Shown here in pieces: positions 17,197 to 26,800 of a DNA stretch of 64,000 nucleotides (positions are counted from its first letter, which is position 1; the number at the start of each line of letters is the position of its first letter). Origin of the DNA: Pseudoxanthomonas suwonensis (GTDB taxonomy: Bacteria > Pseudomonadota > Gammaproteobacteria > Xanthomonadales > Xanthomonadaceae). The stretch lies in the NCBI RefSeq assembly GCF_000972865.1, contig NZ_CP011144.1:2108001-2172000 (forward strand), in the 5' to 3' direction. A model generated the notes under the pieces. It made no database searches and was not told where the DNA came from. It worked only from the letters and a program-made list of their open reading frames with translations. The position numbers were made by a program, and so were the translations under genes.

Positions 17197-19884
17197 TCAG
17201 TCGCTGGTGGCCGCCTCCGCCGCGTCCGGGCGCGCCGCCTCCGGGCTCACCCGCTCGATCGTGTGCCGCAGCTCGCGGCCCAGGATCAGCTTGGCGTCCT
17301 TGGCCCACGCGGCCAGGCGCTCGTCGAACAGCAGCTTGCTGTTCTGGTCGGGCCAGACCAGCTTCAGCTCGCGCAGCTTCTGGATGAAGCTGCGGAACAG
17401 GCTCTTGTCGAAGAACTCCGGCGCCGCCGGCGCGTAGAGCAGACTCAGCCGCTGCGCGGCCAGCTGGCACAGGCTTTCCAGTTCGGCCGCGCCGAGCGTG
17501 CCGGGGCCGTTCTTCACCAGCACCGAGATGGCGATGTAGTAGCGCTCGAACGCCTGCTGCAGGGTGTGGCCGATCGCGCGCAGGCGGAACACCTCGTCGC
17601 TCTGGCCCTGGTTGCGCTGCAGGATGCCGCCCTCGTCGTCATTGACCAGGTGCAGCAGGCCCTCGCGCACGAACACGTCGACGATCCGGTCCACCCGCGC
17701 GGCGAACTCGTCCTCGCTCCAGGGCAGGAACAGCTCGGCCTGCAGGAACGGATACACGGTGCGGCCCAGCCGCACCAGGGTGCGCCGGCTCATGCGCCGG
17801 TTGTGCTGGAAGCAGCAGGCGATCCACGACGAGGCGGTGAACAGGTGCACCACGTTGTTGCGGAAGTACGACAGCAGCACCGCGTTGTCGTCGTCCACCG
17901 TCAGCACGTCGCCCAGCGGGTGCGGCACGCGCTCGAGCACGCCGATCTCCTCGCCGTGGGCGACGATCTCCGCGGGGGTGTGCGGGGTGACGGTGTAGCG
18001 GTCCGAGTACGGCAGTTCGGCCAGCAGGGTCTTGGACAGGGCGATCTGCGCCAGCAGGTCGGCCTCGCCCATCGCGTGCTTGGGGGTGGACAGGATCGCC
18101 AGCGCCAGCAGGTTGATCGGGTTGACGTCGGCGGCGCCGTTGACGTTGACCTGGATGCGCTGGGCCAGGGTCTCGACCGTGTCGGCCAGCCAGGCCGGCT
18201 TCTCGTCCTCGCCCAGCGGCCGGCCGTCCCAGTCGGGGGCGTGTTCGGCCAGCACCTGGCGCAGTTCGATCGGCTCGCCGAAGTTCACCACCACCTGGCC
18301 GTAGTTGGAGCGCAGCACCTTGGGGATGCCCCACAGCAGCGACCAGATCGATTCCTTTTCCTTGGGCTTGCCGGAGAGCTCGTCCAGGTAGCTGTTGCCC
18401 TCCATCAGCTTCTCGTAGCCGATGTAGATCGGCTGGAACAGCACCGGGCGAGTGGGCTGGCGCAGGTACGCACGCACGGTCATGGCGACCATGCCGCCCT
18501 TGGGCTGCAGCAGCCGGCCGGTGCGCGAGCGCCCGCCCTCGATGAAGTACTCCAGCGAGTAGCCGCCGGAGACCAGCTGCGCCACGTACTCGGTGAACAC
18601 CGCCGAGTACAGCGGGTTGCCGCGGAAGCTGCGGCGCATGAAGAACGCCCCGCCCTTGCGCAGGATCGTGCCCACCACCGGCAGGTTGAGGTTGATGCCC
18701 GCGGCGATGTGCGGCGGCACGATGCCGCGTTCGTACAGCAGGTACGACAGCAGCAGGTAGTCCATGTGGCTGCGGTGGCAGGGCACGTAGACCACTTCGT
18801 GGCCGGGCGCGACCTCCTTGAGCCTGTCCAGGTGGTGGACCAGCACGCCGCGGTAGATCTTGTTCCACACCGGGGTGAGGATGAAGCTGGCCGAGCGCAC
18901 CACCGGGTGCGAGTAGTCGGCGGCGATCTCCCAGGCGTAGGCGTGGGCCTTCTTCCAGGCGTCGACCGGCTTGCTGTTGTCGCGCCGGGCCTGGTCGGCG
19001 ATGGCCTCGCGCACGGTGTCGGCGGCCAGCACCTTGTCCGCCAGCAGGCGCCGGGTCGACAGGTCCGGGCCGATGACCGCGGCGCGGATCCGGCGGAAGT
19101 GCGCGCGCAGCACGCGCTGCAGCTTGCGCACGGTGCGTTCGGGCGGCAGGCCTTCCTCGATGGTCTCGCGCAGCGACACCGGCTCGGCGAAACGGACCAG
19201 GGTGTCGCGGCCGTTGAGCAGGATCGCCAGCAGCCGGCGGAAACGGCCGACCAGGGCCCAGTTCTCCGAGAACAGCACCGAGAACCAGCCGCTCTGCCGG
19301 TCGGGCGCGCGGCCGACGAAGATCGACACCGGCACGAGCCGCACGTCGAGCGCCGGGTCGGCGCGGTGTGCCTGCAGCAGCTTGGCCAGCGAGTCGGAAT
19401 GGGTGCGCTTGGCCGGGCGCTGGTCGGGGATCAGCGGGCTGGCGTTGCGCCGCGACAGGGCCACGTAGGCGCGCTTGCGCCCGGTCGGGTCGCGCGGCAG
19501 CGGCATCAGCGGCGAGGGCAGCCCGGCCTGGCGGCAGGCCTTGTCCAGGATCAGTGCGTTGGACAGGCCGTAGTCCTCGAGCACGTAGCAGACCGGGCGC
19601 GGGTCGGCGCCGATGTCCAGGTCGGCCGGTTCGAGCTTGAGGTCCAGCCACGGGTCGGCCAGCCAGCCCAGGAAGCGGGCCCACAGCGGGCGCCGCGGCG
19701 CGGATCCCGCCGTGCGGGTGGCGGCCGCCACCGGGACGATGGCCTCGGCGGACAGCGCGGGCGCGTCCCCCGAGGCCGTGTTTTCCGGGTTGGAGGCGGT
19801 GGCGGACGCCGGGGCGCTGGCGCCCGGTGCCGGCTTCTGGCCGGGCGGCGGGTCCGGGAACGGCAGGGGATTCTGTTCGGGCAT
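17197..19884 (-). CDS. plsB: glycerol-3-phosphate 1-O-acyltransferase PlsB
   Basis: An 895-residue inner-membrane-associated enzyme that makes lysophosphatidic acid, the first step of phospholipid synthesis. The acyltransferase box is VPCHRSHMDYLLL (HxxxxD), followed by the FFMRRSFRGN, FIEGGRSRTGR and PVLFQPIYIGYEKL blocks in family order. A Pro/Ala-rich N-terminal extension of about 70 residues is variable in this group. ATG 19884 is chosen because upstream codons overlap the neighbouring lipoprotein gene, which ends only 7 bases before it. Confidence 0.96.
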   Translation of the reverse strand: MPEQNPLPFPDPPPGQKPAPGASAPASATASNPENTASGDAPALSAEAIVPVAAATRTAGSAPRRPLWARFLGWLADPWLDLKLEPADLDIGADPRPVCYVLEDYGLSNALILDKACRQAGLPSPLMPLPRDPTGRKRAYVALSRRNASPLIPDQRPAKRTHSDSLAKLLQAHRADPALDVRLVPVSIFVGRAPDRQSGWFSVLFSENWALVGRFRRLLAILLNGRDTLVRFAEPVSLRETIEEGLPPERTVRKLQRVLRAHFRRIRAAVIGPDLSTRRLLADKVLAADTVREAIADQARRDNSKPVDAWKKAHAYAWEIAADYSHPVVRSASFILTPVWNKIYRGVLVHHLDRLKEVAPGHEVVYVPCHRSHMDYLLLSYLLYERGIVPPHIAAGINLNLPVVGTILRKGGAFFMRRSFRGNPLYSAVFTEYVAQLVSGGYSLEYFIEGGRSRTGRLLQPKGGMVAMTVRAYLRQPTRPVLFQPIYIGYEKLMEGNSYLDELSGKPKEKESIWSLLWGIPKVLRSNYGQVVVNFGEPIELRQVLAEHAPDWDGRPLGEDEKPAWLADTVETLAQRIQVNVNGAADVNPINLLALAILSTPKHAMGEADLLAQIALSKTLLAELPYSDRYTVTPHTPAEIVAHGEEIGVLERVPHPLGDVLTVDDDNAVLLSYFRNNVVHLFTASSWIACCFQHNRRMSRRTLVRLGRTVYPFLQAELFLPWSEDEFAARVDRIVDVFVREGLLHLVNDDEGGILQRNQGQSDEVFRLRAIGHTLQQAFERYYIAISVLVKNGPGTLGAAELESLCQLAAQRLSLLYAPAAPEFFDKSLFRSFIQKLRELKLVWPDQNSKLLFDERLAAWAKDAKLILGRELRHTIERVSPEAARPDAAEAATSD

Positions 19885-19891
19885 GGGCGGA

Positions 19892-20878
19892 TTATCGCGC
19901 AGCCGCCGGTCCGGCCGGAGGCTCGGTCGCGGGCGGGGCTGGCAGGCCGGGCAGGAGCCCGTCCGCCGGCGGCTCGGCCAGCAGCGCCGCGGCGTGCTCG
20001 AGGTAGTCGGTGAGGTACCAGTGGCCGTCACGCCGGGTCAGGCTGACCGTGGTGTCGATCTCGCTGCCGGCCAGCGGGTAGTGGATGCGCACGGTGGCCC
20101 GGTCGCCGTCTTCCTCGACCAGGCCGGTGCGCAGGTCGGCCAGGCTGCGGTCCAGGTCCAGGCCGTAACCGGCCAGCACCGCCTTGACCACGGCGGCGAA
20201 CGGGCCGAGCCGGCGCAGGCTGTCCTCCATGCCGGCGCCATCCAGGCCCGGATCGCCGTCCAGGCCGGTGTCACGGGCGGCGGCGGCCAGGCGGTCGATG
20301 GCCGCGGCGGCGAGCTTGCGGTCGCCCAGCGGCGCGGTGGCCGACCAGCTGCCGAGCGCGGTGATGATCTGGGCGTAGTGGGCGCGCTCCTCGTCGCTGT
20401 AGTCGCCCTGGTGGCGCACGTACTGGGTGCCGAACAGGGCCAGCGACCGCGCCGCCTCGCGCAGCGCCGCGTCCTGGCCGGCCATCTGCCGCTCGAACGA
20501 GCGGCGCAGCGTGGCTTCGGAGCCTGGCGCGGACAGGGTGGCCAGCAGCGGCCCGAGCTGCTCGTCGAGCGGCAGTTCGGTCAGCGGCCAGCGGGTGCGG
20601 TCCTGTTCCCAGGCCTCGGCCAGCCGCGCGTGTTCCTCGGCGGGCAGGGCGTCGCGGGCGAAGGCGACCAGGTCGTTGCGCTGCAGGTGCCCGGCCAGCT
20701 GCCGCACCGCGCCGGCCGGTTCGCTGGCCGCGCCGGGCAGTTCCGCCGGCGCCGATTCGCGGCGGCAGCCTGCCAGGACCAGGACGAGCACCAGCATCGC
20801 CGCGATGCGCGAAGGTGAAAGCCACTGGGCGACAGGGGACAGCAGGGTCCAGGGGCGCGGTTGTGGCATGGGCGGCAT
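19892..20878 (-). CDS. hypothetical lipoprotein upstream of plsB
   Basis: A 328-residue exported protein with a hydrophobic stretch and lipobox (VLVLAGC, residues 32-38), then a helical body rich in Ala and Leu. There is a C-terminal segment (YPLAGSEIDTTVSLTRRDGHWYLTDYL) resembling the small alpha-beta fold of secreted NTF2-like domains. I do not recognise the family. It ends 7 bases before plsB, so the two are surely co-transcribed. An ATG at 20869 is an alternative start. Confidence 0.7.
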   Translation of the reverse strand: MPPMPQPRPWTLLSPVAQWLSPSRIAAMLVLVLVLAGCRRESAPAELPGAASEPAGAVRQLAGHLQRNDLVAFARDALPAEEHARLAEAWEQDRTRWPLTELPLDEQLGPLLATLSAPGSEATLRRSFERQMAGQDAALREAARSLALFGTQYVRHQGDYSDEERAHYAQIITALGSWSATAPLGDRKLAAAAIDRLAAAARDTGLDGDPGLDGAGMEDSLRRLGPFAAVVKAVLAGYGLDLDRSLADLRTGLVEEDGDRATVRIHYPLAGSEIDTTVSLTRRDGHWYLTDYLEHAAALLAEPPADGLLPGLPAPPATEPPAGPAAAR

Positions 20879-20937
20879 CCGGAGGGTCGGCCCGAGTGTG
20901 GCGGCTGGCCGGTGGCGCCGGCAAGGCGTCCGCGCAG

Positions 20938-20963
20938 AAAAAAGGGAGGCGCTCGGCCTCCCT
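20938..20963 (-). terminator. terminator downstream of pyrF
   Basis: Read on the minus strand, AGGGAGGCC / GCCTCCC-type stem (plus-strand 20944-20963) runs into six T residues (20938-20943). It lies about 125 bases behind pyrF and upstream of the plsB-linked lipoprotein gene, separating the two minus-strand units. Confidence 0.85.
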
Positions 20964-21089
20964 CAATCCGGCCGCAGCCGGAGGACATCGTGTTGTGGCA
21001 CGGTTCCGGCCAGCGACCGGACGCGGCCATCCTACCCGCGGCTTGGACCTTAGGCAACACATGAAATCATGTGCTGCAAGACATTGATT

Positions 21090-21821
21090 TTAATTGGATA
21101 GCGATTCTGCGATTTCGCGCTGGATGGCCACCGCTGCCGCCCGCGGATCGTCCGCCTGGCGGATCGGACGGCCGACCACGATGGCGTCGGCCCCGTCGCG
21201 GAAGGCCTGGGCCACGCCCACGCTGCGCTTCTGGTCGTCGCCGGCCGGGCCGCCGGGGCGGATGCCGGGGCAGACGATGGAGAAGCCGGGCCCGGTCGCG
21301 CGCCGGATCGGGCCGGCCTCCAGCCCCGAGGCGATCACCCCGTCGATCCCGGCGGCCTGCGCGGCCAGGGCGCGTTCCACGACGATCGCCTCCGGTTCGC
21401 CGGGAATGCCCATCGAACGCAGGTCATTGCCGTCCATCGAGGTCAGCACGGTGACCGCCAGCAGGCGCATGTCGGATCCGGTATTGGCCTCGGCCGCGGC
21501 CTGCATCATCGCCGGGTGCCAGCCGTGGATGGTGCAGTAGCTGACCGGCCAGCGGCCCAGGCCGCGGACCACGCCGGCCACCGTGGCCGGGATGTCGAAG
21601 AACTTCAGGTCCACGAACACGCGCTTGTCGCGTGCGGCCAGGTCGTCGAGCACCGGGAAGTAGTCGCCCGAGGCCAGCAGCTCCATGCCGATCTTGTAGA
21701 AGCGGACGCTGTCGCCGAGGCGGTCGATCCATTCCAGCGCCTGCGCCCGGCCGGGCACGTCCAGGGCGAAGATCAGGCGCTCGTCCGCGGCCAGCGCCAG
21801 CGGCGGGCGGGCGCCGCTCAT
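21090..21821 (-). CDS. pyrF: orotidine-5'-phosphate decarboxylase
   Basis: A 243-residue TIM barrel that makes UMP in the last step of pyrimidine synthesis. The catalytic [11 protein letters not shown] block supplies the Asp-Lys-Asp network. LIFALDVP is the N-terminal phosphate-side strand, and PGIRPGG and [14 protein letters not shown] bind phosphate. The ATG at 21821 overlaps the stop codon of the upstream acid-phosphatase gene by four bases (ATGA). The two are translationally coupled, suggesting a link in nucleotide metabolism. Confidence 0.96.
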   Translation of the reverse strand: MSGARPPLALAADERLIFALDVPGRAQALEWIDRLGDSVRFYKIGMELLASGDYFPVLDDLAARDKRVFVDLKFFDIPATVAGVVRGLGRWPVSYCTIHGWHPAMMQAAAEANTGSDMRLLAVTVLTSMDGNDLRSMGIPGEPEAIVVERALAAQAAGIDGVIASGLEAGPIRRATGPGFSIVCPGIRPGGPAGDDQKRSVGVAQAFRDGADAIVVGRPIRQADDPRAAAVAIQREIAESLSN

Positions 21822-22711
21822 GGCGCCACGTCCAGGGCGTCGCGCTTGGCCGCGCGCCGGGCCTCGCGCGGCTGCCGCCAGTCGTTGTCGAACACGGCCG
21901 GTTCCCAGCTGCCGTAGGTCGGGTTGGGCAGCATCCACCAGCGCTGGCCGAACCAGGCGTCGTAGCGGTCCAGCAGTGCCTGGCGGCCGGCCGGGGTGTT
22001 GGCGTCGATGCGGACGAAGTCGCCGAGCTGGTCGCCGAACTGCATCAGCACCCGGTACTGGCGGCCGGCCAGCTGGCGGCGGCAGTCCTTTTCCGAGCCT
22101 TCCTGCTCGCAGCCGTCCACCACCGTGCCCAGGCCGAGGAACACGTCGTCGCCGGCCACCGGCAGGCCTTCGGCGCGCAGGTTGTCCAGGGTCGCGTCCT
22201 TCAGGTGCACGGCGCGGTTGGAGATGTAGAGCAGGGTGATGCCGCGGGCGTCGGCGGCGCGGGCGAACTCGACCATGCCGGGCAGCGCCTTGGCGCGGCG
22301 TTCCTCGACCCAGGCATCCCAGGTCGGGTCGCTGAACTCGGCGCCGTCGCGGACCAGGCGCGCCTGGTAGGGCGAGTTGTCCAGCACGGTCTCGTCGATG
22401 TCCAGGATCACCGCCGGCTTCAGGCCGCGGGCGGGGTTGGCCCGCTCCTCCGGCACCAGCGCGTCCCAGTCGGCCTGCCTGAGCGCGGCATCGAGCTGGG
22501 CGATGGCGGCACGGTAGGTCTGCGCCGCCGCGGCGCGGTACTCGGCCGAGCGCTGCACCCACAGCACCGCGTTGAGGTTGTCGTCGGCGGGCACCGCGGC
22601 CGCTTCGGCGGCGCCGGCGACCGGGACGGCGGCGGGCGCGTCGTGGCGCACCGGCTGGCACGCGGCCAGGAGGACGGCGGCCAGGGCGGCGCCGAGCAGG
22701 GGAAGACGCAT
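21818..22711 (-). CDS. HAD-type acid phosphatase, class B/e(P4) 5'-nucleotidase-like lipoprotein
   Basis: A 297-residue outer-membrane or periplasmic lipoprotein phosphatase. The lipobox is LLAACQP near residue 20. The HAD nucleophile motif is [15 protein letters not shown], and [10 protein letters not shown] is motif II. The family (HAD-IIIB, lipoprotein e(P4)) dephosphorylates nucleotides and other phosphate esters outside the cytoplasm so that the products can be taken up. It overlaps pyrF by four bases, which fits a salvage role beside pyrimidine synthesis. Confidence 0.9.
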   Translation of the reverse strand: MRLPLLGAALAAVLLAACQPVRHDAPAAVPVAGAAEAAAVPADDNLNAVLWVQRSAEYRAAAAQTYRAAIAQLDAALRQADWDALVPEERANPARGLKPAVILDIDETVLDNSPYQARLVRDGAEFSDPTWDAWVEERRAKALPGMVEFARAADARGITLLYISNRAVHLKDATLDNLRAEGLPVAGDDVFLGLGTVVDGCEQEGSEKDCRRQLAGRQYRVLMQFGDQLGDFVRIDANTPAGRQALLDRYDAWFGQRWWMLPNPTYGSWEPAVFDNDWRQPREARRAAKRDALDVAP

Positions 22712-22775
22712 GGAGCGCGGTCTCGGAAACCTCGGGGACCGGCAGTTTACCGGCTCGCCCCCGTCGGCCGCGGCA

Positions 22776-23318
22776 TCACCCCGGGTCCGCGGCCGGGATC
22801 CGCAGCAGCAGGTCGGTCGCGCCCACGTCCACTCCGCACTGGCTGAACAGCGTGGTCGCCTGGCCGCGGTGGTGGGTCTGGTGGTTGAACAGGTGCAGCA
22901 GCAGGTGCGACAGGCGCTTGCGATGCGGCTCGCCGCGCATGTTGCCGTAGTGGAGCGTGCGGGACGGGTCGTCGGCGTCGAGCTGGGCGATCCAGTCGAC
23001 GATGGTCGCGTCCAGCGCCTGCCTCCGCGCCCACCACTGCGCCAGGTCGGCGCAGGGCTGCGCGTCGAGCCGCTCGGGCATCGGCACGCCGGCCAGGGGC
23101 CGCAACGCGCTCCAGCGCCCGCTTTCGTCGTTGCCGGCGAAGCGCTTGAGCCAGATCGTGTCGGCCACGACCAGGTGGTTGAACGTGCCCAGGATCGAGC
23201 CGAAAAAGGCGCCGCGCGGCGCCGCCAGGTCCGCGGCCGGAAGCGCGGCGGCGGACCGGTGCAGGTTCCCGTTCATCCAGCGGTTGTAGTCGGCCAGCAG
23301 GGCGAAATGATCGAGCAT
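22776..23318 (-). CDS. DinB family protein
   Basis: A 180-residue four-helix-bundle protein. MLDHFALLADYNRWMN is the DinB opening, with the first metal His at residue 4. HLVVADTIWLKRF is the second block, and LFNHQTHHRGQATTL is the C-terminal HxxxHRGQ motif. These three His positions bind a divalent metal in the family. Members act as thiol transferases or metal-dependent hydrolases; the specific reaction is not predictable. ATG 23318 is the family start. Confidence 0.9.
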   Translation of the reverse strand: MLDHFALLADYNRWMNGNLHRSAAALPAADLAAPRGAFFGSILGTFNHLVVADTIWLKRFAGNDESGRWSALRPLAGVPMPERLDAQPCADLAQWWARRQALDATIVDWIAQLDADDPSRTLHYGNMRGEPHRKRLSHLLLHLFNHQTHHRGQATTLFSQCGVDVGATDLLLRIPAADPG

Positions 23319-23328
23319 GCGCACTGGA

Positions 23329-23520
23329 TCAGAACACCACGACCAGGGCGATGGCCAGCACCGCATAGACCGCCATGGCCGCCCAGTAGTCGCGCGGCGA
23401 CCGGTGGCGCTCGATGCGGCGCGCGCCCGGGCCGGATTTGACTACCACCTCGCCGCGCGCCAGCGCATAGGCCAGGTACAGCGCCAGCAACCCGCCGAGC
23501 AGGTCGAAGAGCACGCTCAT
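23329..23520 (-). CDS. small two-helix membrane protein
   Basis: 63 residues. A hydrophobic segment at 4-22 (LFDLLGGLLALYLAYALA) and another at 47-63 flank a basic central loop (ARRIERHRSPRDYW). It lies 10 bases upstream of the DinB gene and 80 bases behind rep, all on the minus strand. I do not recognise the family. Its compact placement and codon use like its neighbours suggest that it is real. Confidence 0.6.
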   Translation of the reverse strand: MSVLFDLLGGLLALYLAYALARGEVVVKSGPGARRIERHRSPRDYWAAMAVYAVLAIALVVVF

Positions 23521-23600
23521 GCCGGCGATCGACGGGGACGGGAACGGACCATGCGTGCCTCCGGATTCGCGGCGAGCCTACCGCATCGGCGGGGGCCCCG

Positions 23601-25574
23601 TTACTCGCCCAGCAGCGCCTGGATCGCGGCGAAGCTGGCGTTGGCCCGTTCCTTCCTGCGCTCGGCGTCGGCGACCGGGTCGGCGCCGTCGCGCTGCAGT
23701 TCGGCGGCCGGCAGCTCGTCGAGGAAGCGGCTGGGCTTGAGCCGCACCTTCTCGCGGAAGCGCCGGGTCTCGCGGCTGTGGCTGAGCCACAGCTGGGTCT
23801 TGGCGCGGGTGATGCCGACGTACATCAGCCGCCGCTCCTCCTCCAGCGAGCCTTCCTCCAGCGCGGCCTCGTGCGGCAGGGTGCCGTCCTCGCAGCCGAC
23901 GATGAATACGTAGCCGAACTCCAGGCCCTTGGCCGCGTGCAGGCTCATCAGCCGCACCTGGTTGCCGCCGTCGTCCTTGTCATTGCGCGAGAGCAGGGCC
24001 AGCTGCGCGGCCAGGTCGCCGGCGCTGGCGCCGCGCGGGCCGCCCTCGAACCATCCGGCCAGTTCGTCCAGGTTGGCCTTGCGCCGCTGGAACGAGGCCT
24101 CGTCCTTGCACTGCGCGCGCAGGTCGGCCAGCAGCCCGGACTTCTCGGCCAGGCGCCGGACCAGGTCGGCCGCGCTCAGGCGCGCGGCCTGCTCGCGCAG
24201 GTCGGCGATGGCGTCGTTGAACGCGCCCAGGCCGTTGGCCGCGCGCGGCGGCAGCTGCTGCAGCGCGCCCATCGACTGCGCAGCGCGCGACAGCGGCAGG
24301 TGCTTGCTGGAGGCCAGCTCGGCCAGCTTCGCCAGCGAGGTGGCGCCGACCTCGCGCTTGGGCGACTGCACCGCGCGCAGGAAGGCCGCGTCGTCCTCCG
24401 GATTGGCGATCACCCGCAGCCAGGCCAGCGCGTCCTTCACTTCCTGGCGCTCGAGGAAGGCGGTGCCGCCGGTCAGGTGGTAGGGCACGCGCAGCAGCTG
24501 CAGCGCCTTCTCCAGCGGCCGCGACTGGTGGTTGCCGCGGAACAGGATGCAGCACTCGCTCCACGGAACCTGCCGCGAGGTCTGCAGGAACGCGATCTCC
24601 GCGGCGACCTTCTCGGCCTCGTGCTCGTTGTCGCGGCATTCCCACACGCGGATGCGCTCGCCGTCGGCCTGGTCGCTCCACAGGGTCTTCAGGTGCTGGT
24701 GCGGATTGCGCGCGATCAGCGCGTTGGCCGCGCGCAGCACCCGGTTGGAGCAGCGGTAGTTCTGCTCCAGCTTGACCACCTGCAGCGCCGGGTAGTCGCG
24801 CTCCATCTGCTGCAGGTTCTCCGGGTTGGCGCCGCGCCAGGCGTAGATGCTCTGGTCGTCGTCGCCCACGCAGGTGAAGTTGCCGCGCGGTCCGGCGATG
24901 GCTTTCAGCAGGCGGTACTGGGCGTCGTTGGTGTCCTGGCACTCGTCCACCAGCAGGTAGCCGATGCGCTCGCGCCAGCCGGCCACGATCTCGGCGTTCT
25001 CCTCCAGGATCTGCACCGGCAGCCGGATCAGGTCGTCGAAATCGACCGCGTTGAACGCGGCCAGCCGCGCCTGGTAGCGCGCGTACAGCTTGGCCGCCTC
25101 CATCTCGCGGGTGGAGCGCGCCGCCGCCAGCGCCTGCTCCGGCGACAGGCCGGCGTTCTTCGCCCGCGAGATCAGGTTCTTCGCGTCGTCCACGGCGTCG
25201 GGCTTGGCGCCGGGCATCAGGTCCTTGATCTGCGCGTGGCTGTCGTCGGCGTCGAAGATCGAGAAGCCGCGCTTGAGGCCGGCGGCGGCGTGTTCGATCT
25301 GCAGGAACTTCAGCCCCAGCGCGTGGAAGGTGCAGATGGTCAGTCCGTCGGCGGCGTCGCCCTTGATCCGCTTGCCCACGCGCTCGCGCATCTCCTTCGC
25401 CGACTTGTTGGTGAAGGTGATCGCGGCGATGCGCCGGGCCGGGTAGCGGCCGGAGGCGATGAGATGGGCGATCTTCTCGACGATGACCCGGGTCTTGCCG
25501 CTGCCGGCGCCGGCCAGCACCAGCAGCGGGCCTTCGTCGTGCAGGACCGCGGCGCGTTGGGGGGAATTGAGCAA
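23601..25574 (-). CDS. rep: ATP-dependent DNA helicase Rep (UvrD/Rep superfamily 1)
   Basis: A 657-residue 3'-5' helicase. It has LNSPQRAAV (Q motif), Walker A AGAGSGKTRV at 21-30, ITFTNKSAKEM (Ia), LVDECQDTND (Walker B), CVGDDDQSIYAWRGA (III), LEQNYRCSNRVL (IV), VRLMSLHAAKGLEF (V) and YVGITRAK (VI), all intact. Rep clears proteins from DNA ahead of the replication fork. The start is a TTG at 25574, because no ATG or GTG gives the N-terminal helicase motif without a long extension. Confidence 0.95.
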   Translation of the reverse strand: MLNSPQRAAVLHDEGPLLVLAGAGSGKTRVIVEKIAHLIASGRYPARRIAAITFTNKSAKEMRERVGKRIKGDAADGLTICTFHALGLKFLQIEHAAAGLKRGFSIFDADDSHAQIKDLMPGAKPDAVDDAKNLISRAKNAGLSPEQALAAARSTREMEAAKLYARYQARLAAFNAVDFDDLIRLPVQILEENAEIVAGWRERIGYLLVDECQDTNDAQYRLLKAIAGPRGNFTCVGDDDQSIYAWRGANPENLQQMERDYPALQVVKLEQNYRCSNRVLRAANALIARNPHQHLKTLWSDQADGERIRVWECRDNEHEAEKVAAEIAFLQTSRQVPWSECCILFRGNHQSRPLEKALQLLRVPYHLTGGTAFLERQEVKDALAWLRVIANPEDDAAFLRAVQSPKREVGATSLAKLAELASSKHLPLSRAAQSMGALQQLPPRAANGLGAFNDAIADLREQAARLSAADLVRRLAEKSGLLADLRAQCKDEASFQRRKANLDELAGWFEGGPRGASAGDLAAQLALLSRNDKDDGGNQVRLMSLHAAKGLEFGYVFIVGCEDGTLPHEAALEEGSLEEERRLMYVGITRAKTQLWLSHSRETRRFREKVRLKPSRFLDELPAAELQRDGADPVADAERRKERANASFAAIQALLGE

Positions 25575-25744
25575 GGTGGCGGAACGCGGTGGAACGGGCC
25601 GGGCATTCTACCCGGAGCCGGGAAGCGGACCGGCTCCGGCGCGCCGCTCCTGTGCGACCTGCGTCGCCATGACCAGGGGGACGCGACGGTCCGGCCGGGG
25701 ACGACGTACCTTTTCATGGCCCGCCATGCCGTGGAGCGTGCGTC

Positions 25745-26572
25745 GTGAACCGAAACATGCCCGACCGGCCCGGCCCGGGCCGTCGTCCCACCGCCGTTCA
25801 CCGATCGCGCGTGTGGCTGCTGGCCGTGCTGCTGCCGTCCGCCTTCCCGCTGGCCGCCGGTCCCGCCCAGCCCGGCGCGGTACAGCTGCTGCAATGGGAA
25901 GGGCCGGTCGAGCGTCCCACCTTCGGCAACTACGTCGGCGAGCCGGATATCGCCCCGGAGCTGCTGACTGAAGGCTTCCTCGCCGCCCATCCCGACATCC
26001 GCTGGCGCCGCGAAGGCCTGCACGCGTTCCACCACCAACGCTACGAGGAGGCGCACGTCCTGTTCCGCCGCGCCGCCGGCTATGCCGACAAGGCCTCCAT
26101 GGCGATGCTGGCGGAGATGTACTGGAAGGGCCTGGGCGTGGCCCGGGACCGGCCGATCGGCTATGCCTGGATGGACCTGGCCGCCGAACGCCTGTACCCG
26201 AATTTCACCATCCTGCGCGAGCGCTACTGGGGCGAACTGTCCGCGGCCGAGCAGCAGGCGGCGATCGAGCGTGGCCAGGCCCTGCTGGCCGAGTTCGGCG
26301 ACGACGTGGCCAAGCCGCGCCTGGAGCGGGTCCTGCGCCGCGAGGGCCGCCAGGCCACCGGCAGCCGCACCGGCTCGGTCGGCTTCGTCCGGATCGTGCC
26401 GATGACCGGGCCGATGGCCGGCAAGGGCCAGGTGATGCGTGCCGAGGACTACTACCGCCGCGAGTACTGGGACCCGGAGCGCTACTGGGCCTGGCAGGAC
26501 GAGGCCTGGAAGGCGCCGCAGCGCGAGCACGTGGAAGTGGGCGACGTGGAGCAGGTGCGCGGGGGCGACTAG
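25745..26572 (+). CDS. exported Sel1-like repeat protein
   Basis: A 275-residue secreted protein. The GTG start at 25745 has GGAG six bases upstream; an ATG at 25757 is less well placed. A signal peptide ends near PLAAG. Residues about 85-140 (YEEAHVLFRRAAGYADKASMAMLAEMYWKGLGVARD) are a Sel1/TPR-like helical pair, and a polar C-terminal tail ends DYYRREYWDPERYWAWQD. Such proteins mediate protein contacts in the envelope. A degenerate second copy of its C-terminus follows directly (26578-26766). Confidence 0.75.
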   Translation: MNRNMPDRPGPGRRPTAVHRSRVWLLAVLLPSAFPLAAGPAQPGAVQLLQWEGPVERPTFGNYVGEPDIAPELLTEGFLAAHPDIRWRREGLHAFHHQRYEEAHVLFRRAAGYADKASMAMLAEMYWKGLGVARDRPIGYAWMDLAAERLYPNFTILRERYWGELSAAEQQAAIERGQALLAEFGDDVAKPRLERVLRREGRQATGSRTGSVGFVRIVPMTGPMAGKGQVMRAEDYYRREYWDPERYWAWQDEAWKAPQREHVEVGDVEQVRGGD

Positions 26573-26577
26573 CCTGC

Positions 26578-26766
26578 GTGCCGCCCGGTCGATGTCCGGT
26601 CGGCCTGCCTGCGTGCTCCATCACCCTGCGCGGCAGCGAATACTTCGATGACACCTTCCGGGAACCGGAGGCGTACTTGGTCTGGCAGGACACGATCTGG
26701 CGGACGCTGCACTCGACCGGGCGGGTCCAGGCCGGCGACCCGCGGGCGCTGCCGCCGGCCGGATGA
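26578..26766 (+). pseudogene. C-terminal remnant of a second Sel1-like gene copy
   Basis: The reading frame encodes SEYFDDTFREPEAYLVWQD, which aligns with the C-terminal DYYRREYWDPERYWAWQD of the preceding gene. It continues with a similar TGRVQAGD/REHVEVGD tail before its stop. It lies in a different frame, six bases after that gene, and lacks the signal peptide and repeats. I read it as what is left of a tandem duplicate. A short independent gene cannot be ruled out. Confidence 0.55.
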
Positions 26767-26800
26767 GGGCGACGGCCCGCGGCGGCCGTAGAATCTGCGA

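Noticed and set aside
21056..21080. Short ACACATGA/TCATGTG hairpin near the pyrF end
   Set aside because: The stem is short, AT-rich and without a T-run; the real terminator is 100 bases further on.
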